NCBI GenBank assembly: GCA_026545225.1
Contig: CM048848.1
Span: 49,377,806-49,441,805, forward strand
Reading direction: 5' to 3'
Origin: Cornus controversa
Lineage: Eukaryota > Streptophyta > Magnoliopsida > Cornales > Cornaceae
DNA length: 64,000 bases
The notes below the pieces were generated by a model. That model worked only from the letters and a program-made list of their open reading frames with translations, ran no database searches and was not told the origin of the DNA. The position numbers and the translations under genes were made by a program. Every line of letters begins with the position of its first letter. The first letter of the stretch is position 1. Below, in pieces: positions 11,250 to 22,795 of this stretch.

Positions 11250-11342
11250 TAGTCATTCCCAATCAATCTCTTAGAATGCTTATTCCAACATTTTCATTCC
11301 TCTTCTTGAGTTATAGAATGACCATTCCATTCCTACCAATAA

Positions 11343-12664
11343 TAATAAAAAAAAAACCATCTAACAGCAACATATTCTCTCTCTCTTAAGTAGCAACTAT
11401 TACTCTCATCTTTCTCTCTTCTCTGCAACATTAACCTAGTCTTTTTAGGTTCTCTCTCCAGTTTACAAACTCAACTCCATATATATATATAGACACACAC
11501 ACACACACCCCTTACGCATATCCATATATATACCTTATACATAACCATATATATAGCGTATGATTCGTAGTTGTGGTTGCAGTAACGAACACGGTCACAA
11601 TGTAACAAAATTGGACTTGTATCGGCATTACATAATGGAATTGGTTACCATCGTCGTAAATTTATTTTGAACTCGAATGAAGTGTCTAAAATGCACTGAT
11701 ACATAATTTTTTTACAACATAATGCAATAAAAATGAATTTTTATTAATTTTTTGAAGAACATTTAACACAAGTAATGACTCCTTCATGAATTCAAACCAA
11801 TATGATTATTAAAAATGTTTATTAATACTGTTTTTTTCATGAAATTAATAAATAATAATAATAGATTTAAGCATTAAATGAATGAAAATTGATATCATGT
11901 ATAATATGTGATAATCAAATCACACAAAATAAAGATATAATTAAAAAAATGGATAATTTTGTTTACATATATAAATTTAGTTTACATGTTCTTTTATAAT
12001 CAAATTTTATTATGTTGTCTAATATTTTTGGTAGTTGATTTTAAAGTATAACTTCATATTTCTTGTTTAAATTAAATAAACGTTCCTTATGTAACAAAGC
12101 AGCTCCAGCCGCTTAAGTAGATGAGAGTTTACTTCCCAAACAATTGGTCTGATTTTTTACAATATAACTTGATAAAAGATATATTTTTAGTGAATTATGA
12201 TGATTTTTATTTGAATTTTTGAAAATCAAGTGACATAAGTGGTGACCTATTTATAGTTTTTAAGTTGTTGTTCTACTTATATTTTTTATTAAATTAGTGA
12301 AGAATAATAGATTTAAGCATTAAATAAATAAAAATTCACACCATATAATATATGGTAAGAGAAAATAAAAATAATAATTTTGTATGATGCATAATTACTT
12401 AGTTAATATAGTTAATATTGTGTGTTCACACAATATTAATAAATGCATAATTACTAATTAGTTAATATAATTAATAGTCTATGTTTGTTGTGTTTCAAAA
12501 ATAAAAATGAAAAGTGTTATTTAGATTAAATAGAATAAAGGTACAATGTTAAAAAATCTTTGCTTTAGAAAAATCTAAAACAACAGTATAAATAAAGAAA
12601 CTATTATATACTTGCAGGTGGGAGATGCAGCTTAGATTTGAATATTCCTCTTCTCATCACATTT
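11343..12664. other. AT-rich intergenic region with a diverged internal duplication
   Basis: No gene is recognised. The motif taatagatttaagcattaaa occurs near 11860 and again near 12308, with related sequence on both sides (about 11740-11990 and 12190-12400), suggesting an old duplication or two copies of one repeat. A small (CA)n tract is at about 11493-11508. Confidence 0.5.
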
Positions 12665-14031
12665 AGATAAGTAGCATCAAACCCTAACACAAGGAATTGT
12701 TCAATTGTAAAACCTTTAAGTTTCATCTCATAATTTCATTGGGACAGCTCGATTGGTTAGAGTCTCTTGGGGATTAATCAAATATCTTGAGTTTGATTTT
12801 TATTTAATAAAATTTGAAAAAAAAAAAACAAAAACAAAGAAAGGAAAAAGAGAAAAAAAAACGTTTCAATCCTTGAAAAAAAAAAGTAAAAAAGTCTCGA
12901 CTTGAACCCTAAATCACAAGGTCCAAGGAAAAATTCTATGGCTTTATTTGGTTGTGAAGATGTATTACCAAAGTTTCGACTTGGCCGGTGTCTTCCACAT
13001 CTCTAAAGAGAGTTTGAAGGTTCAAGCTTCAATAGGAGCATGTGTGAGAAATTATTTATTTATCAAAAATAATAATAAAAAAATTTTCTTGAGATAAACA
13101 AAAATAAAAATCTCTATATGAATATGCAAAAAGATTGTCCTATTAAGATTTGGAGGATACAGATTCGGAAAAAAAAAAAAATCTTTTGTATGCGAAAGTA
13201 AGACAGTGTATATTTGACCCTTTTCAAATCTCGTTTTAGGTGAAAATTTCGTGCGTTGAATTTGCCCCTTTTTATGTTGGATATGGAATAGATCTCTCCA
13301 CAATTTCATTTTATACCAGACTAATTCAATTGACAATTTTCTACTGGTATTTATTTATTTATTCCCTCCCCTCTACTTATCATCTTGTCAATTTAAACTA
13401 ATCTCATAACTGATCAACAAAAGATAAATGAAGTTTGCCACCTTAATCAACCAACCAAATAAGGAAAGGTGGCACAGTCTCATTCTTATTTAATGATATT
13501 AATTGGACAACAAACGCTGCTTGCCTTAAAAGTTCAGATTACAGGAAAACATATAAAAATTATAGAAATGTCACAAATCACAAGTTTGGTTATGATCCTT
13601 TTTTTTGATAAATGAGACACCCATCTCACTTAACCCAACTTAGAATACCAAAACAGACCCCCATTTCTTAATCTAAAATTGCAACAAAACAAGATTATGA
13701 TAAGGAGACACACCTAAATTACCCTATATTAAAATATTAAACAATGATTAATAAGGAAAGAGAGAATAAGGTTTTGAGGTTGGTTTGCTTCAATCTAATT
13801 CAGAGTTCTGCCAAAACTCACCATCAGTGGCATCATCTCTCAACAGTACCTGCAAAATAGTAATGCTCTATAAATGAAAGAACACAAAGTTCTTTCCTTC
13901 TTTTTTTTGGGCTAACTGAGAATACAGAGCTACATGTGTTATGTTTCTATATTGGACAACCAAAAGTCACAAAATTTAACCAAAACCGTAAAAATGATAG
14001 AGAAAGAAGGAAAAGAAATGACAGATGAAAG
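12665..14031. repeat. Segmental duplicate of the ZHD gene 3' flank (left copy)
   Basis: A direct copy of 36135-37481, alignable over about 1.35 kb from aagtagcatcaaaccc to gaaatgacagatgaaag. Shared blocks include the ttcaagcttcaataggagca segment, the ccaaccaaataaggaaaggtg segment and the agaacacaaagttctttc segment. Indels distinguish the copies: the left copy has about 45 extra bases near 13827-13872, the right copy about 40 extra near 37098-37137. No homeodomain coding sequence follows the left copy. Confidence 0.85.
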
Positions 14032-14279
14032 CTGAGGCTTTTTTATTTTTATTTTTAATAGATAAATTACATCGAGCTCCTCTATAAATAAACTAAACAA
14101 TAGAACTTTTCATGTGTTTTTTAAAATAACATTACACTCTTTTGTCCGCATTGTCGGATACCCAAATTAATAAAATAACAATTATGCTCTTCTACGTTTT
14201 ATTATTTTTTAATGATAAAAATCTTATTAGGTAGAAAGACCAAAATACCCTTTGGCCTCTGAGCAGAGCTCAAGAGCTC
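14032..14279. other. Spacer, possible MITE remnant
   Basis: AT-rich sequence with text such as aaattacatcgagctcctc and ccaaaataccctttggc, a style common in MULE-type MITEs. No second terminal repeat was located. Confidence 0.3.
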
Positions 14280-14283
14280 TTGC

Positions 14284-14866
14284 CACACACACACACACAC
14301 ACACACACTCGCCTTAAAGGAATCCTAACCTTAACCTCTACAAACCCATTGCCTTTTCCATGCGTACAACAATCAGAATCCTTCGCTCTCTCACACCTTC
14401 CCACCACCACCACCACCACCACCTCCTTCACACTCCCTCTTTCCTCAACCCCTCCCCAACCCTCACTCTCTCGTTACGTACCAAAAAAACCTCCCCATCA
14501 TCTCCATTTCTGCCATTATCGAACCCATGAGTTTTGGCGGTGCTGTCAAGTATTTTGGTCGAACAGTTGGCCTACGAAGCAAAAGGATTCAAAAGCGATG
14601 AAAAGTGGGGTTTCTTGCGTTTGAGTGACGTCAAATTTTTTTATTCCGATGCAGATTTTGCGTCCATTGACATGAAGAAGTTGAATTTCCCACTGCTAGA
14701 GGTTAACGAATTAGAGGAGCTTTCCGAACAGTGGAGGAGATCGAAGTTGGAGAAGAGGAACACTAACATGCAGTCAAAATCAAGTTTCGTCAAGGAAGGT
14801 GAAGCAAAGTTGCATTGGCTCGTGACAAGGATGACAACAAGAAGTTCAGGGCAGCGAGGAGTTCTA
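14284..14866 (+). pseudogene. Broken 5' fragment resembling plastid PPR protein OTP51
   Basis: A Ser/Thr/Pro-rich leader (14300-14525, containing (CA)n and (CCA)n tracts) resembles a plastid transit peptide. It is followed in another frame by about 80 residues including KWGFLRLSDVKFFYSDADF and LEVNELEELSEQWRRSKL. I recall the last motif as similar to the conserved region just before the PPR/LAGLIDADG part of OTP51, a plastid intron-splicing factor; that is family memory, not a search. The ATG at 14527 is in a different frame from the conserved stretch, an in-frame TGA (14528-14530) precedes it, and similarity is lost after about 14750. It looks like a truncated gene fragment, not a working gene. 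Confidence 0.42.
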
Positions 14867-15062
14867 ATCGTAAATATTTATTCAATATATAGAATGAAAA
14901 AACCTTCTATAGATGTAAAAATCTACTCAAATCTACCCACTAGGATTGCGAATAAATTAGGACATAAACAGTTAAAGAATTTCTGTAGAAAATACACTCT
15001 GCCCTCTTAAGGAACAATGCCTATATATTCATATTAATTTTCTCCACTAATTGCACAATTTT

Positions 15063-15078
15063 ATCCCCCAATTGGCGA
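15063..15078 (-). promoter_or_regulatory. Candidate polypurine tract of a minus-strand Tat element
   Basis: On the minus strand it reads aattgggggataa, similar to the aattggggggcaa at 35228-35240 of the plus-strand Tat element. In both places it lies a few hundred bases beyond the start of the antisense ORF. The adjoining LTR (left of 15063) was not resolved. Confidence 0.4.
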
Positions 15079-16691
15079 AGGAGATTACTGGATCCTATCC
15101 CTCGATTGATTGTGGGGATTGGATATATACATGTTCAAAATTCAAATTTGCTTTATTATGCTGCGATTACTTCATTAATGTAGCTTTATCAGTTGATGTT
15201 TGCCATATCAGATGCCATGTGAAATTTCTTGAGTTGAGTTGTTTGCCTAGTCATCCCTTACGGTCACTACACATGTCCTCATCCTACTGGAGGAATGTTT
15301 TCCCTCCAAACTTTGTCCCAAATTTCTTTCAACTTCCAGGTGCAAAAGCTGGATATAATTGTAACTTCCTTTGAGGCGATTTTAATTTCTGGAACCAAGC
15401 GGTCACCGTCTTTGGGAAACATGCCCTCTTGATAGTAGTTGCCAAAAAGGCTTCTTGGAAGTGTCCATATATCCATACTAATCTCTAGGTGAGATCATTT
15501 TCCATGTTTGTTGCTCTCAGCCTAGTGATTTCCCAATTTTCTTTCCGGTTGTGGTCTTTTGCTCATCTTCTCCCAAGGTTGATTAGGGTTTTTGTTAATT
15601 TGGAAAAGCTTAGGATTGTACACCAAATTCCTCCCAGCATTTTACTCAAAAATTATCCCAACAATCTCAATTTTGGTGCTGGGTGATGATGAGATGGTGT
15701 ATTCGACCAAACAATTTCCTGTATTTCATTTCCCTCTTCGTTCTTTTTACCATTTACTCCTCAATTATATGAAATTAGCCCCTTTTCAGGTAAACCCTAA
15801 CTTTTTTAGAGTCATCTCAAGCGTTTTGGCCCTCAATCATACTAGGTCACTCAAATTAGGGTTTGATGATCTTCTTTCCTACTACCCAGTGTGTGCAATG
15901 AAAAAGAACGACACCGCTATCACTTTTATCCCCGTTCAGGAAGGTCTCTATGATTTGGCCACCCTTCTTCGGATAAGGGTTGGAAGGAGAAATTGGTGGT
16001 TGTGGGAGGAAAGTGGAAAGTGTCTTTTTCAGACCAATTTCTAATTTCGAAAAAGTTTAGTGCCGTAGGTATACCCCCATATGATTCCTTTCTGACCTTC
16101 ATTGCAACTGCATGGTTTGCGAAGTTCTGCTCTAAAATCATGAGGTCTCTTATCTAAATGCAGATAAAATTGTAGTTCCTCGTTCGGAGGTTGAAGCTCA
16201 TTTGAAAACCCTTTGGGAACACGTGTTGAATAAGCCCGCTAAGTCCCCAACGCTTCTGGATCCAAAAGTCCTTAAGGAAATTTCTGAGTGTGCTTCAAAA
16301 GTTAAAGAGATGAGTCTTTTGGCAACAACCCACCGAAAGGAAAAATAGTTGTTCGAACAGGACAAGGCAATTGTGGTCTCTTTGCGGGAGAAGCATGTTC
16401 AAGAGGAGTTACTAAAGAGGAAGTCTCTCGTGGAATCACCATAAGTTTGGGCTAGACAAGAAGGTCCGGCTCCTAGAGTTTCTCGAATGCCTACCAACCT
16501 TTCGCCATCTTCTAGGAAGTCCGTTGTAGTTGGCCTTGCCTTTCCTCTGGTGAATGAAGTGAGGTTTGATGCTCCAGGCTCTTCTTTTGGTCCGGTCGTA
16601 CCTTGGATTCCCAAAATGATCAAAGCTGACGTAACCCTTCTTTCTGTTAAGGATTCGCTCCTTTATAATCAAGCATCCCTTAGGGCATATG

Positions 16692-17267
16692 TAGACCTAT
16701 ATACGGATTGGATTTGGACTGAATCAGGCCTGATTCGATCCGAACCTGATAAGAAATATAGGCGATTCAATCCGATCCGATATGATAACCTAATGGATTA
16801 TATATTATTAAATCCATATCTGATTTGTAATTAATCAGATATCCGATCTGATAACCTGATTCGAAAAAAATAAATTTAAAAAATAAAAAATTAATTTCAA
16901 AAGTGATTAACAAATAATGAGTAGGAAAAAAATAGAGAAGAAAAATAAAATATAAATAAAAAACTAATAGAAAAGTAAGTATTCGACTTTTTTATTAAAG
17001 AAAAAAACCATAAAGAAAGAAAATATTGAGAGAGGGAAGAATAAGAAGGAAATAATGATAAAAAATATTTAAATAGTATGTAACTATTATATGTTATAAC
17101 ATTAGATAATATATTTATAATAAATTGTATATTATATCATTTCAGATTGGATCAACTATAATCAATATTTGATTTATTTTGCTAACGGATTATCGGATTG
17201 AATGTCCAATCCATATCCTAATTATTGGACCGGATTCGGATCAAAATTCAATCCATTGACAGGTCTA
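16692..17267. mobile_element. hAT-like non-autonomous element, ~580 bp family, copy B
   Basis: Terminal inverted repeats are tagacctatatacggattgg at the left and the complement of ccattgacaggtcta at the right. The flanks ggcatatg and ggcctagg match at 6 of 8. The interior is the reverse complement in style of the element at 785-1365, with an agagaag-rich block and repeated atccgat motifs. It interrupts the antisense ORF. Confidence 0.7.
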
Positions 17268-17371
17268 GGCCTAGGCCAAGGGAATGTGGCCACTGAAAGA
17301 AGCTCAGAAGTTGAATGAAATGTCCATCAACACATACACTGCTGGATTCCTGCCCAGATATAGCTTTGAGG

Positions 17372-17436
17372 GTAATTTTCTTACATATTTTCATTGTATT
17401 TCTTTTTTTTTTTCAATTAATATTTTCATATTTTAG
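17372..17436 (+). other. Candidate short intron in the antisense ORF
   Basis: gtaatttt at the start, a long T-rich tract and tattttag at the end. Removing 65 bases would join ...PRYSFE to the following coiled-coil reading. The sense of the reading on both sides supports it, but the locus is a pseudogene. Confidence 0.4.
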
Positions 17437-18279
17437 AACATGTTTGGGATGTTTGCTGTGTGTCGAGCGGTTGAGCAAGCAACTAATAAAGTGAAGAAAA
17501 ACATGAGCCTTAAATTAAAGGTTGAAGCTGATATGAACGTTGCTATGCTGGAGGTGGCTGAGGGAAAAACCAACTCCAAGGCCTTCCAAGAGGAGTTTGA
17601 GCGAAACAGAGCTTCTTGTGACAAGCTCCAGGAAGAGAAGGAGGTTTTTGAACTTGACAAGGCAGCAATTGAATCAAAGTTTCTTGAGTTTGAGCTGAAC
17701 ACAAAGTCTTTGCTTGAGCGAATTCATAAACTTGATTCTGGTGCCAGGGACATGTTTAAAAGGTTGTCCAGTATAAATCCGAAATGTTGAAACATATAAA
17801 ACTGGATTTGAGGATGCGACTACTGAAGCCCACACTTGTGCATATCTAGGCAGTCCTAATCAATATAACATAGAGATGGATGTTTTGGACCAAGACTATA
17901 AAGATCCAGAGATTGGTATTGGAGAGAAAAACCTTCTTTAAGTTTTGAATTCCCCAGATGTACCCTCCTCTGAAGGACCCAATCCTGCTGACCTTTTCGG
18001 TAGAGTTAACCTTACTCAAGACAAAAATGTCTCTTCTCCTGATCTGGATGTTGCTAAAGATGCTTCTTAATTATGTTTTCATATGCTCTCTTTTTGTAAT
18101 TGTTTTCCCTTGGGGGTTTATGTATTTGTTGAAAAGGGAATGAAATCCAGCCCATTTTTGTTTTAATGAAACTTTCAGCATTCCTTGCCCCTGTCCGTTT
18201 TATCTTAGGATCATTTATCTATATTTCTAATTTAGCTTGCTATATTTCTAGTTTAGCTTGTTAGACTATATTGGCCATT

Positions 18280-18945
18280 GGTTTGCGTTTGGCTAACCAT
18301 GCCTTGACCATTTTAATTTATGCTCAGCACTTGGTTGGACGTGCCTTGGCTATTTTAATTCATAATTAGTGTTCGGCTAGCAATGCCTTAGCCATTTAAC
18401 TCGTAATTGGCGTTCGAATGGCCATACTTTAGCCATTTAATTCGTAATTGGCATTCAACTGGTCCTGCCTTAGCCATTTAATTCGTAATTATTATTTGGC
18501 TGGTCGTGCCTTAGCCATTTAATTCATAATTGGCGTTCGACTGGCCATGCATTACCTATTTAACTCGTAATTGGTGTTCAACTGGTCGTGCCTCAGCCAT
18601 TTAATTCGTAATTGGCATTTGGCTGGTCTTGCCTCAGCCATTTAATTTGTAATTGGCGTTTAACTAGCCATACCTTAGCCATTTAACTCATAATTGGCGT
18701 TCAGCTGGCCATACCATAGACATTTAATTCATAATTGGCATTCAACTAGTCGTGCCTTAGCTATTAACTTGTAATTGGCGTTTAACTAGTCATGCCTTAG
18801 CCATCTAATTAGTAATTGGCGTTCGACTAGCCATGACTTAGCCATTCAAATCATAATTGGCGTTCGGCTAGCCTTGCCTTAGCCATTTAACTCATGGTTG
18901 ATGTTTGGCTGGTCGTGTCATAGCCATTTAATTTTTAAAGGCTGT
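18280..18945. repeat. Tandem array 1, ~41-bp monomer, about 16 copies
   Basis: The recurring core is ccatttaattcgtaattggc followed by gttcgactggccatgcctta. Spacing between successive cores is about 41 bp. Copies differ mostly by single substitutions. It is non-coding. Confidence 0.88.
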
Positions 18946-20169
18946 TGTATAGACTAAAACGTAAGATAGTGGCATTACGCAATGTGGTTTTTTTCTCGTT
19001 GTTTAGTCCACCTGCCTTTGATTGTTTATTTTGTAAAGTATTTTATATGAACTTCTTAGAAATGTTTTATTCGACGTGGGACCAAATTCAAATAAGCAAA
19101 AATAGCTAGCAGAGTTGGCCTTGGCCTAACTCTAAATCCTCGAAAAAAATTTCAATTTTTATTTCGTTTTTAACTAAGTTAAGCATGATTTAATTAACAT
19201 TTGCATACTTAGGAATTTTTAAGAGTTCCTTGAAGATTTTGTGTTCGGGTGCTGGACTGGGGAGGGTCCAAGTAACCCGGAAAGTGTTTACAAGATTTTA
19301 TAAGCTTGGAATTAAGGTAGGGGTGTGAATTCCTCCTTAGCTTTGATTCTATAGGTCTCATAGTTGTTATTTTGATGTTAAATTATGGTGTATTTATGTA
19401 AGAATATACTTATCCTTGAGATTTAATTGTTCTTACATGTTTAAATTAGTTTTTGTGCATTAATATACTTGCTATATGATGTATATGTGTATAAAGTGCA
19501 TTGTATGAGTTTTGTGTAATTGGAATGCATTTAAGTGTTGTGTGCTAGTTTGTTGTACACTTCAATTTATCGAGGAAGCTGATGTTGGCATTAATTAGGA
19601 AACATTTAGATTTCTATTGGAGTTAATTTCATTAAATTGTAATCGTACGAAGATTTTGGACTCTATGTGTTTGATAAAACGTCTAAGAGAAGTTTTTTTC
19701 CTCAAAAATGCATACTCATTGAGGTTTTAATAAAAAAAATTTCATTCGATATTCTAAAAGCTCAAAAGGCTATGTGATGTATGGTGAACAACCTAACAAG
19801 GGTGTTGCATTCGCGAACTCGTCGGTCGGTCCCCCTAGATGAAAAAGGGTTGCCGATTGTTCTGTGTATCACAACAGGGTCAGCGCATGCCGGTTGTTTG
19901 GAAAAACAGGGTCAAAGGATGTGTTCTTGGAGTTGCCACCTATATTGAGTTTTGGTGTACTAGGTCACCTAAGATGTGAGAGTGTAAGTGTTGGACCTTT
20001 TTGAATTGTATGACTACCACATTATCTTATTGAAAATTAAATTAATGAATTTGGGGGTTTGGTTATGTATGGGAAAGTGTGAGGCACCCCATAACATCTG
20101 TACTAAGTACATTACCTAATTTTTATGGTGCTTTACTATTTCAAGGAGGATTATGTTTATACAAGATCT

Positions 20170-20206
<37 letters not shown>

Positions 20207-20289
20207 GAAAGAGGAGGGGAATTTGGGGGAGGTATGACCAAACCTATGGGTAATGAGACCAAATCTAGGGTTGCCTAAACTGCCTATGT
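18946..20289. other. Retrotransposon LTR-like segment between arrays
   Basis: The stretch near 19315-19380 (gtaggggtgtgaattcctcc, then ttgattctataggtctcata) matches 26757-26815 inside the gypsy LTR at 26142. This suggests an LTR fragment of a related element. The region also holds a (TA)n tract (about 20170-20203) and a ggagttgccacctat / tgaggcacccca pair often seen in plant gypsy repeats. No ORF is recognised. Confidence 0.5.
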
Positions 20290-20935
20290 ATCTCGATTAG
20301 GGGAATCATGTCGAACATAACTCAATTGAGAGATGCAATGGATTTAAGGTCTCCAAAGCAAAATGTGATCTTCAATGAAGCGTGAATGCTTCGATTAAAC
20401 GCAATGGGTTTAAGGCTCCTAAACAAAGCACGTTAATCTTCAACTAGCCATAGATGACTCGGTTGAACACGGTGGGTTTAAGGTCTCCAAAGACCGCAAA
20501 ATGTGATATTCAATGAGACGTGGATGCCTCAATTGAACGCAATAAGTTTAAGGTCCTCAAAGACTGTGAGTTGATCTTCAATGAGTCGTGGATGATTCAA
20601 TTGAACACAATGGATTTAAGGTCCCTAAAGATAATAAAATTTGATATTCAATGAGGCGTGGATGCCTCTATTGTATGCAATGGGCTTAAGGTTCCCAAAG
20701 ACTGTGAGTTGATCTTTAATGAGCCGTGGATGGCTTGGTTGAATACAATAGGTTTCAGGTCCCCGAAAACTCTAAAAGGTGATCTTCAATGAGCCGTGGA
20801 TGACTCGGTTGAACGCAATGGGTTTAAAGTCCCCAATGACTGTGAATTAAACTTGAATCAAGTCAAAGAACTCATAATAAAATAACAATGGGTTTATGGT
20901 CCCCAAAGACCGTGAATGAACTAGAATCGAGTTAA
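20290..20935. repeat. Tandem array 2, ~68-70-bp monomer, about 9 copies
   Basis: The recurring core is caatgggtttaaggtcccca followed by atcttcaatgagccgtggat. Successive gggttta motifs lie 68-70 bp apart (for example near 20406, 20474, 20544, 20612, 20681). Confidence 0.87.
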
Positions 20936-20979
20936 GGGACTTGGTATGTATTAGAAAATGACCTCTATGGATGTGTAGG

Positions 20980-21744
20980 ATCAAGAGACTTCAAGAGAAG
21001 TTTGATAAGTTAGAAATATCTTAGGAAAAGTACCTAACGATAAAGTGTGCCTAGTATATCTAAGACTTCAAAATGTAGCATGTAAAGAGAAAACACATAT
21101 TGATCATGTTATTGAAGATTCGGACAAGTATTGAACATGTATTTGAAAGAAGCTTGAATATAAGTATGTATGAACATATGTTGAACATATGAGCAATTAT
21201 TGATTTAAGTATTGATCATGCGGGCATGTGTTGCGCAAGTTTTGAAAATGAGAGTGTGTATTGAACAAGTATTGAACACGTGAATATGAATTGAGAAAGT
21301 ATTGAACATGTGAACACGTTTTGAACAAGTATTAAACATGTGGGCATGTATTGAACAAGTATGAAACATGAGCATATGAAGCATATAGAATATGTAAAGC
21401 ATGTAAGACATGTAACATGAAAAACATGTGATCATGTAAAAATTATGTCAAATCATGTAAGCATGTAAAGCATATAAGTATGTGAAATATCTAAGCATGT
21501 AAAATAGGAGGCATATGAACATGTGATGAACATGTAACATAGAAAAATGTAATAGTCATGTGATGTTGGAAGTGTGTGAACATGTGATGGACATATAACA
21601 TAGAAAGTGTATACATATAATGAGTATCAAAGGTAATGTGTGTGTCAAAGATGTTATGAATATGTGATTTGCATGTGTTTATCATGTGAATACATAAGCA
21701 TGTGATGTACAAGAAGTCATGTGAACATGCAAAGTATAATGCAA
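20980..21744. repeat. Tandem array 3, irregular ~30-bp ATG-rich repeats
   Basis: Repeats of gaacatgtattgaacaagta and related words at about 30-bp spacing, becoming catgtgatgaacatgtaaca-like to the right. Long minus-strand ORFs here are artefacts of the repeat. Confidence 0.8.
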
Positions 21745-22795
21745 GATTGTTTTGAAAAATCAACACTTCAAGGAAGTGTATTTTGAATGTTGATAAACTT
21801 TGGATATGAAAAGTGTGGGTTTTTTGGAAAATGTAAAAATTGAAAATTAACACTTGAGAAAGTGTGTTTTGAAGATGGAAGAATGTATCTGGAATGAAAA
21901 ATCAACACTTGAGAAAGTGTATTTGAAATTAGAAGAGTAAGGACAAAAATTTGACACTTTTATTAAGTGTGTTTTGAAAATGTATTTAGAATTGGAAATG
22001 TAAATATGAAAAATTAACACTTGATTAAGTGTGTTTTGAAGTGAAGATTGAAGAGCGAAAATCATCACTTGAAAAAAAGGTGGGATGTGAAGTGAAAATT
22101 GAATATTAAACATAACCACTTGAATAAAATGGGTTTTGAAGTGAAAATTGGAGATTTAAAATAACCACTTGAATAAAATGAGTTTTGAAGTGAAAATTGA
22201 AGGTTCAAAATAATCACTTGAATAAAGTAGGTTTTGAAGTGAAAATTGAAGGTTGAAAATAACCACTTGGATAAAGTGGTTTTTTTTAGTGAAAATTGAA
22301 TGTTGAAAATAACCATTTGGATAAAGAGGGCTTTGAAGTAAAAATTGAAGCTAGATTGGATAACCACTTGGATAAAGTGGGTTTTGAAGTGAAAATTGAA
22401 GATTGAAATTAATAACCACTTGGATAAAATGGGGTTTGTAGTGAAAAATGAAGGCTGAAAATAACCACTTGAATAAAGTGGGTTTTGAAGTGAAAATTAA
22501 AGATTGAAAAGAACCACTTTGATAAAGTGTTTTATAGTGAAAATTGGTTGAAAATAACCACTTGAATAAAGTGGGTTTTGAAGTGAAAATTAAAGATTGA
22601 AAATAACCACTTTGATAAAGTGTTTTATAGTGAAAAGGTTGAAAATAACCACTTGTATAAAGTGGGTTTTGAAGTGAAAATTGAAGATTGAAAATAACCA
22701 CTTGAATAAAGTGTGTTTAGAAGTGAAAAGTGAAGAATGAAAATAACCACTTGAATAAAGTTGGTTTTGAAGTGAAAATTGAAGATTGAAAATTG
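21745..22795. repeat. Tandem array 4, ~49-52-bp monomer, about 19 copies
   Basis: The recurring core is aataaccacttgaataaagt followed by gggttttgaagtgaaaattg. The left part (21750-22080) is more diverged; the right part (22130-22795) is more uniform. It is non-coding, and minus-strand ORFs across it are repeat artefacts. Confidence 0.88.

Larger units (their letters stand above)
6063..11339. mobile_element. MITE split by a copia insertion
   Basis: The left piece (6063-6153) begins ttggtagg and is rich in gaatgaaatggaatg motifs. The right piece (11250-11339) ends cctaccaa and carries the reverse-complement motifs cattcc / gaatgaccattcc. Together they make an inverted-repeat element of about 180 bp, cut by the copia element at 6154-11249. 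The MITE is therefore older than the copia insertion. Confidence 0.6.
15400..18075 (+). pseudogene. Degenerate antisense ORF (aORF-like) of a Tat retrotransposon, copy A
   Basis: Pieces in several frames form one decayed protein. From about 15694 the sequence reads FPVFHFPLRSF and then VNPNFFRVISSVLALN and LKLGFDDLLSYY. The same pattern (LNPNFFRIISCLLSLN, LNLGLHDLLFSY) occurs in the minus-strand ORF of the Tat element at 34580-34660, so the two are homologous. Downstream is a Ser/Pro region (16480-16690), a hAT insertion, then MWPLKEAQKLNEM, a possible intron (17372-17436), a charged coiled-coil stretch (17440-17770) and an acidic tail. Tat elements often carry such an ORF antisense to pol; its role is unknown. 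I infer that the parent element was on the minus strand and that its pol lies outside the preserved part. Confidence 0.6.

Noticed and set aside
14284..14424. Coding gene based on the His/Thr-rich start
   Set aside because: The (CA)n and (CCA)n tracts explain it; only the later block at 14540-14750 has non-repetitive, protein-like sequence.
21205..22701. Series of minus-strand ORFs of 76-120 codons
   Set aside because: They fall entirely in tandem arrays and encode the repeats (for example repeated FSLQNPLYPSGY-type words); they have no conserved domain.
18280..22795. CRISPR-like array
   Set aside because: Monomers are contiguous and diverged throughout, with no unique spacers, and the DNA is plant nuclear.
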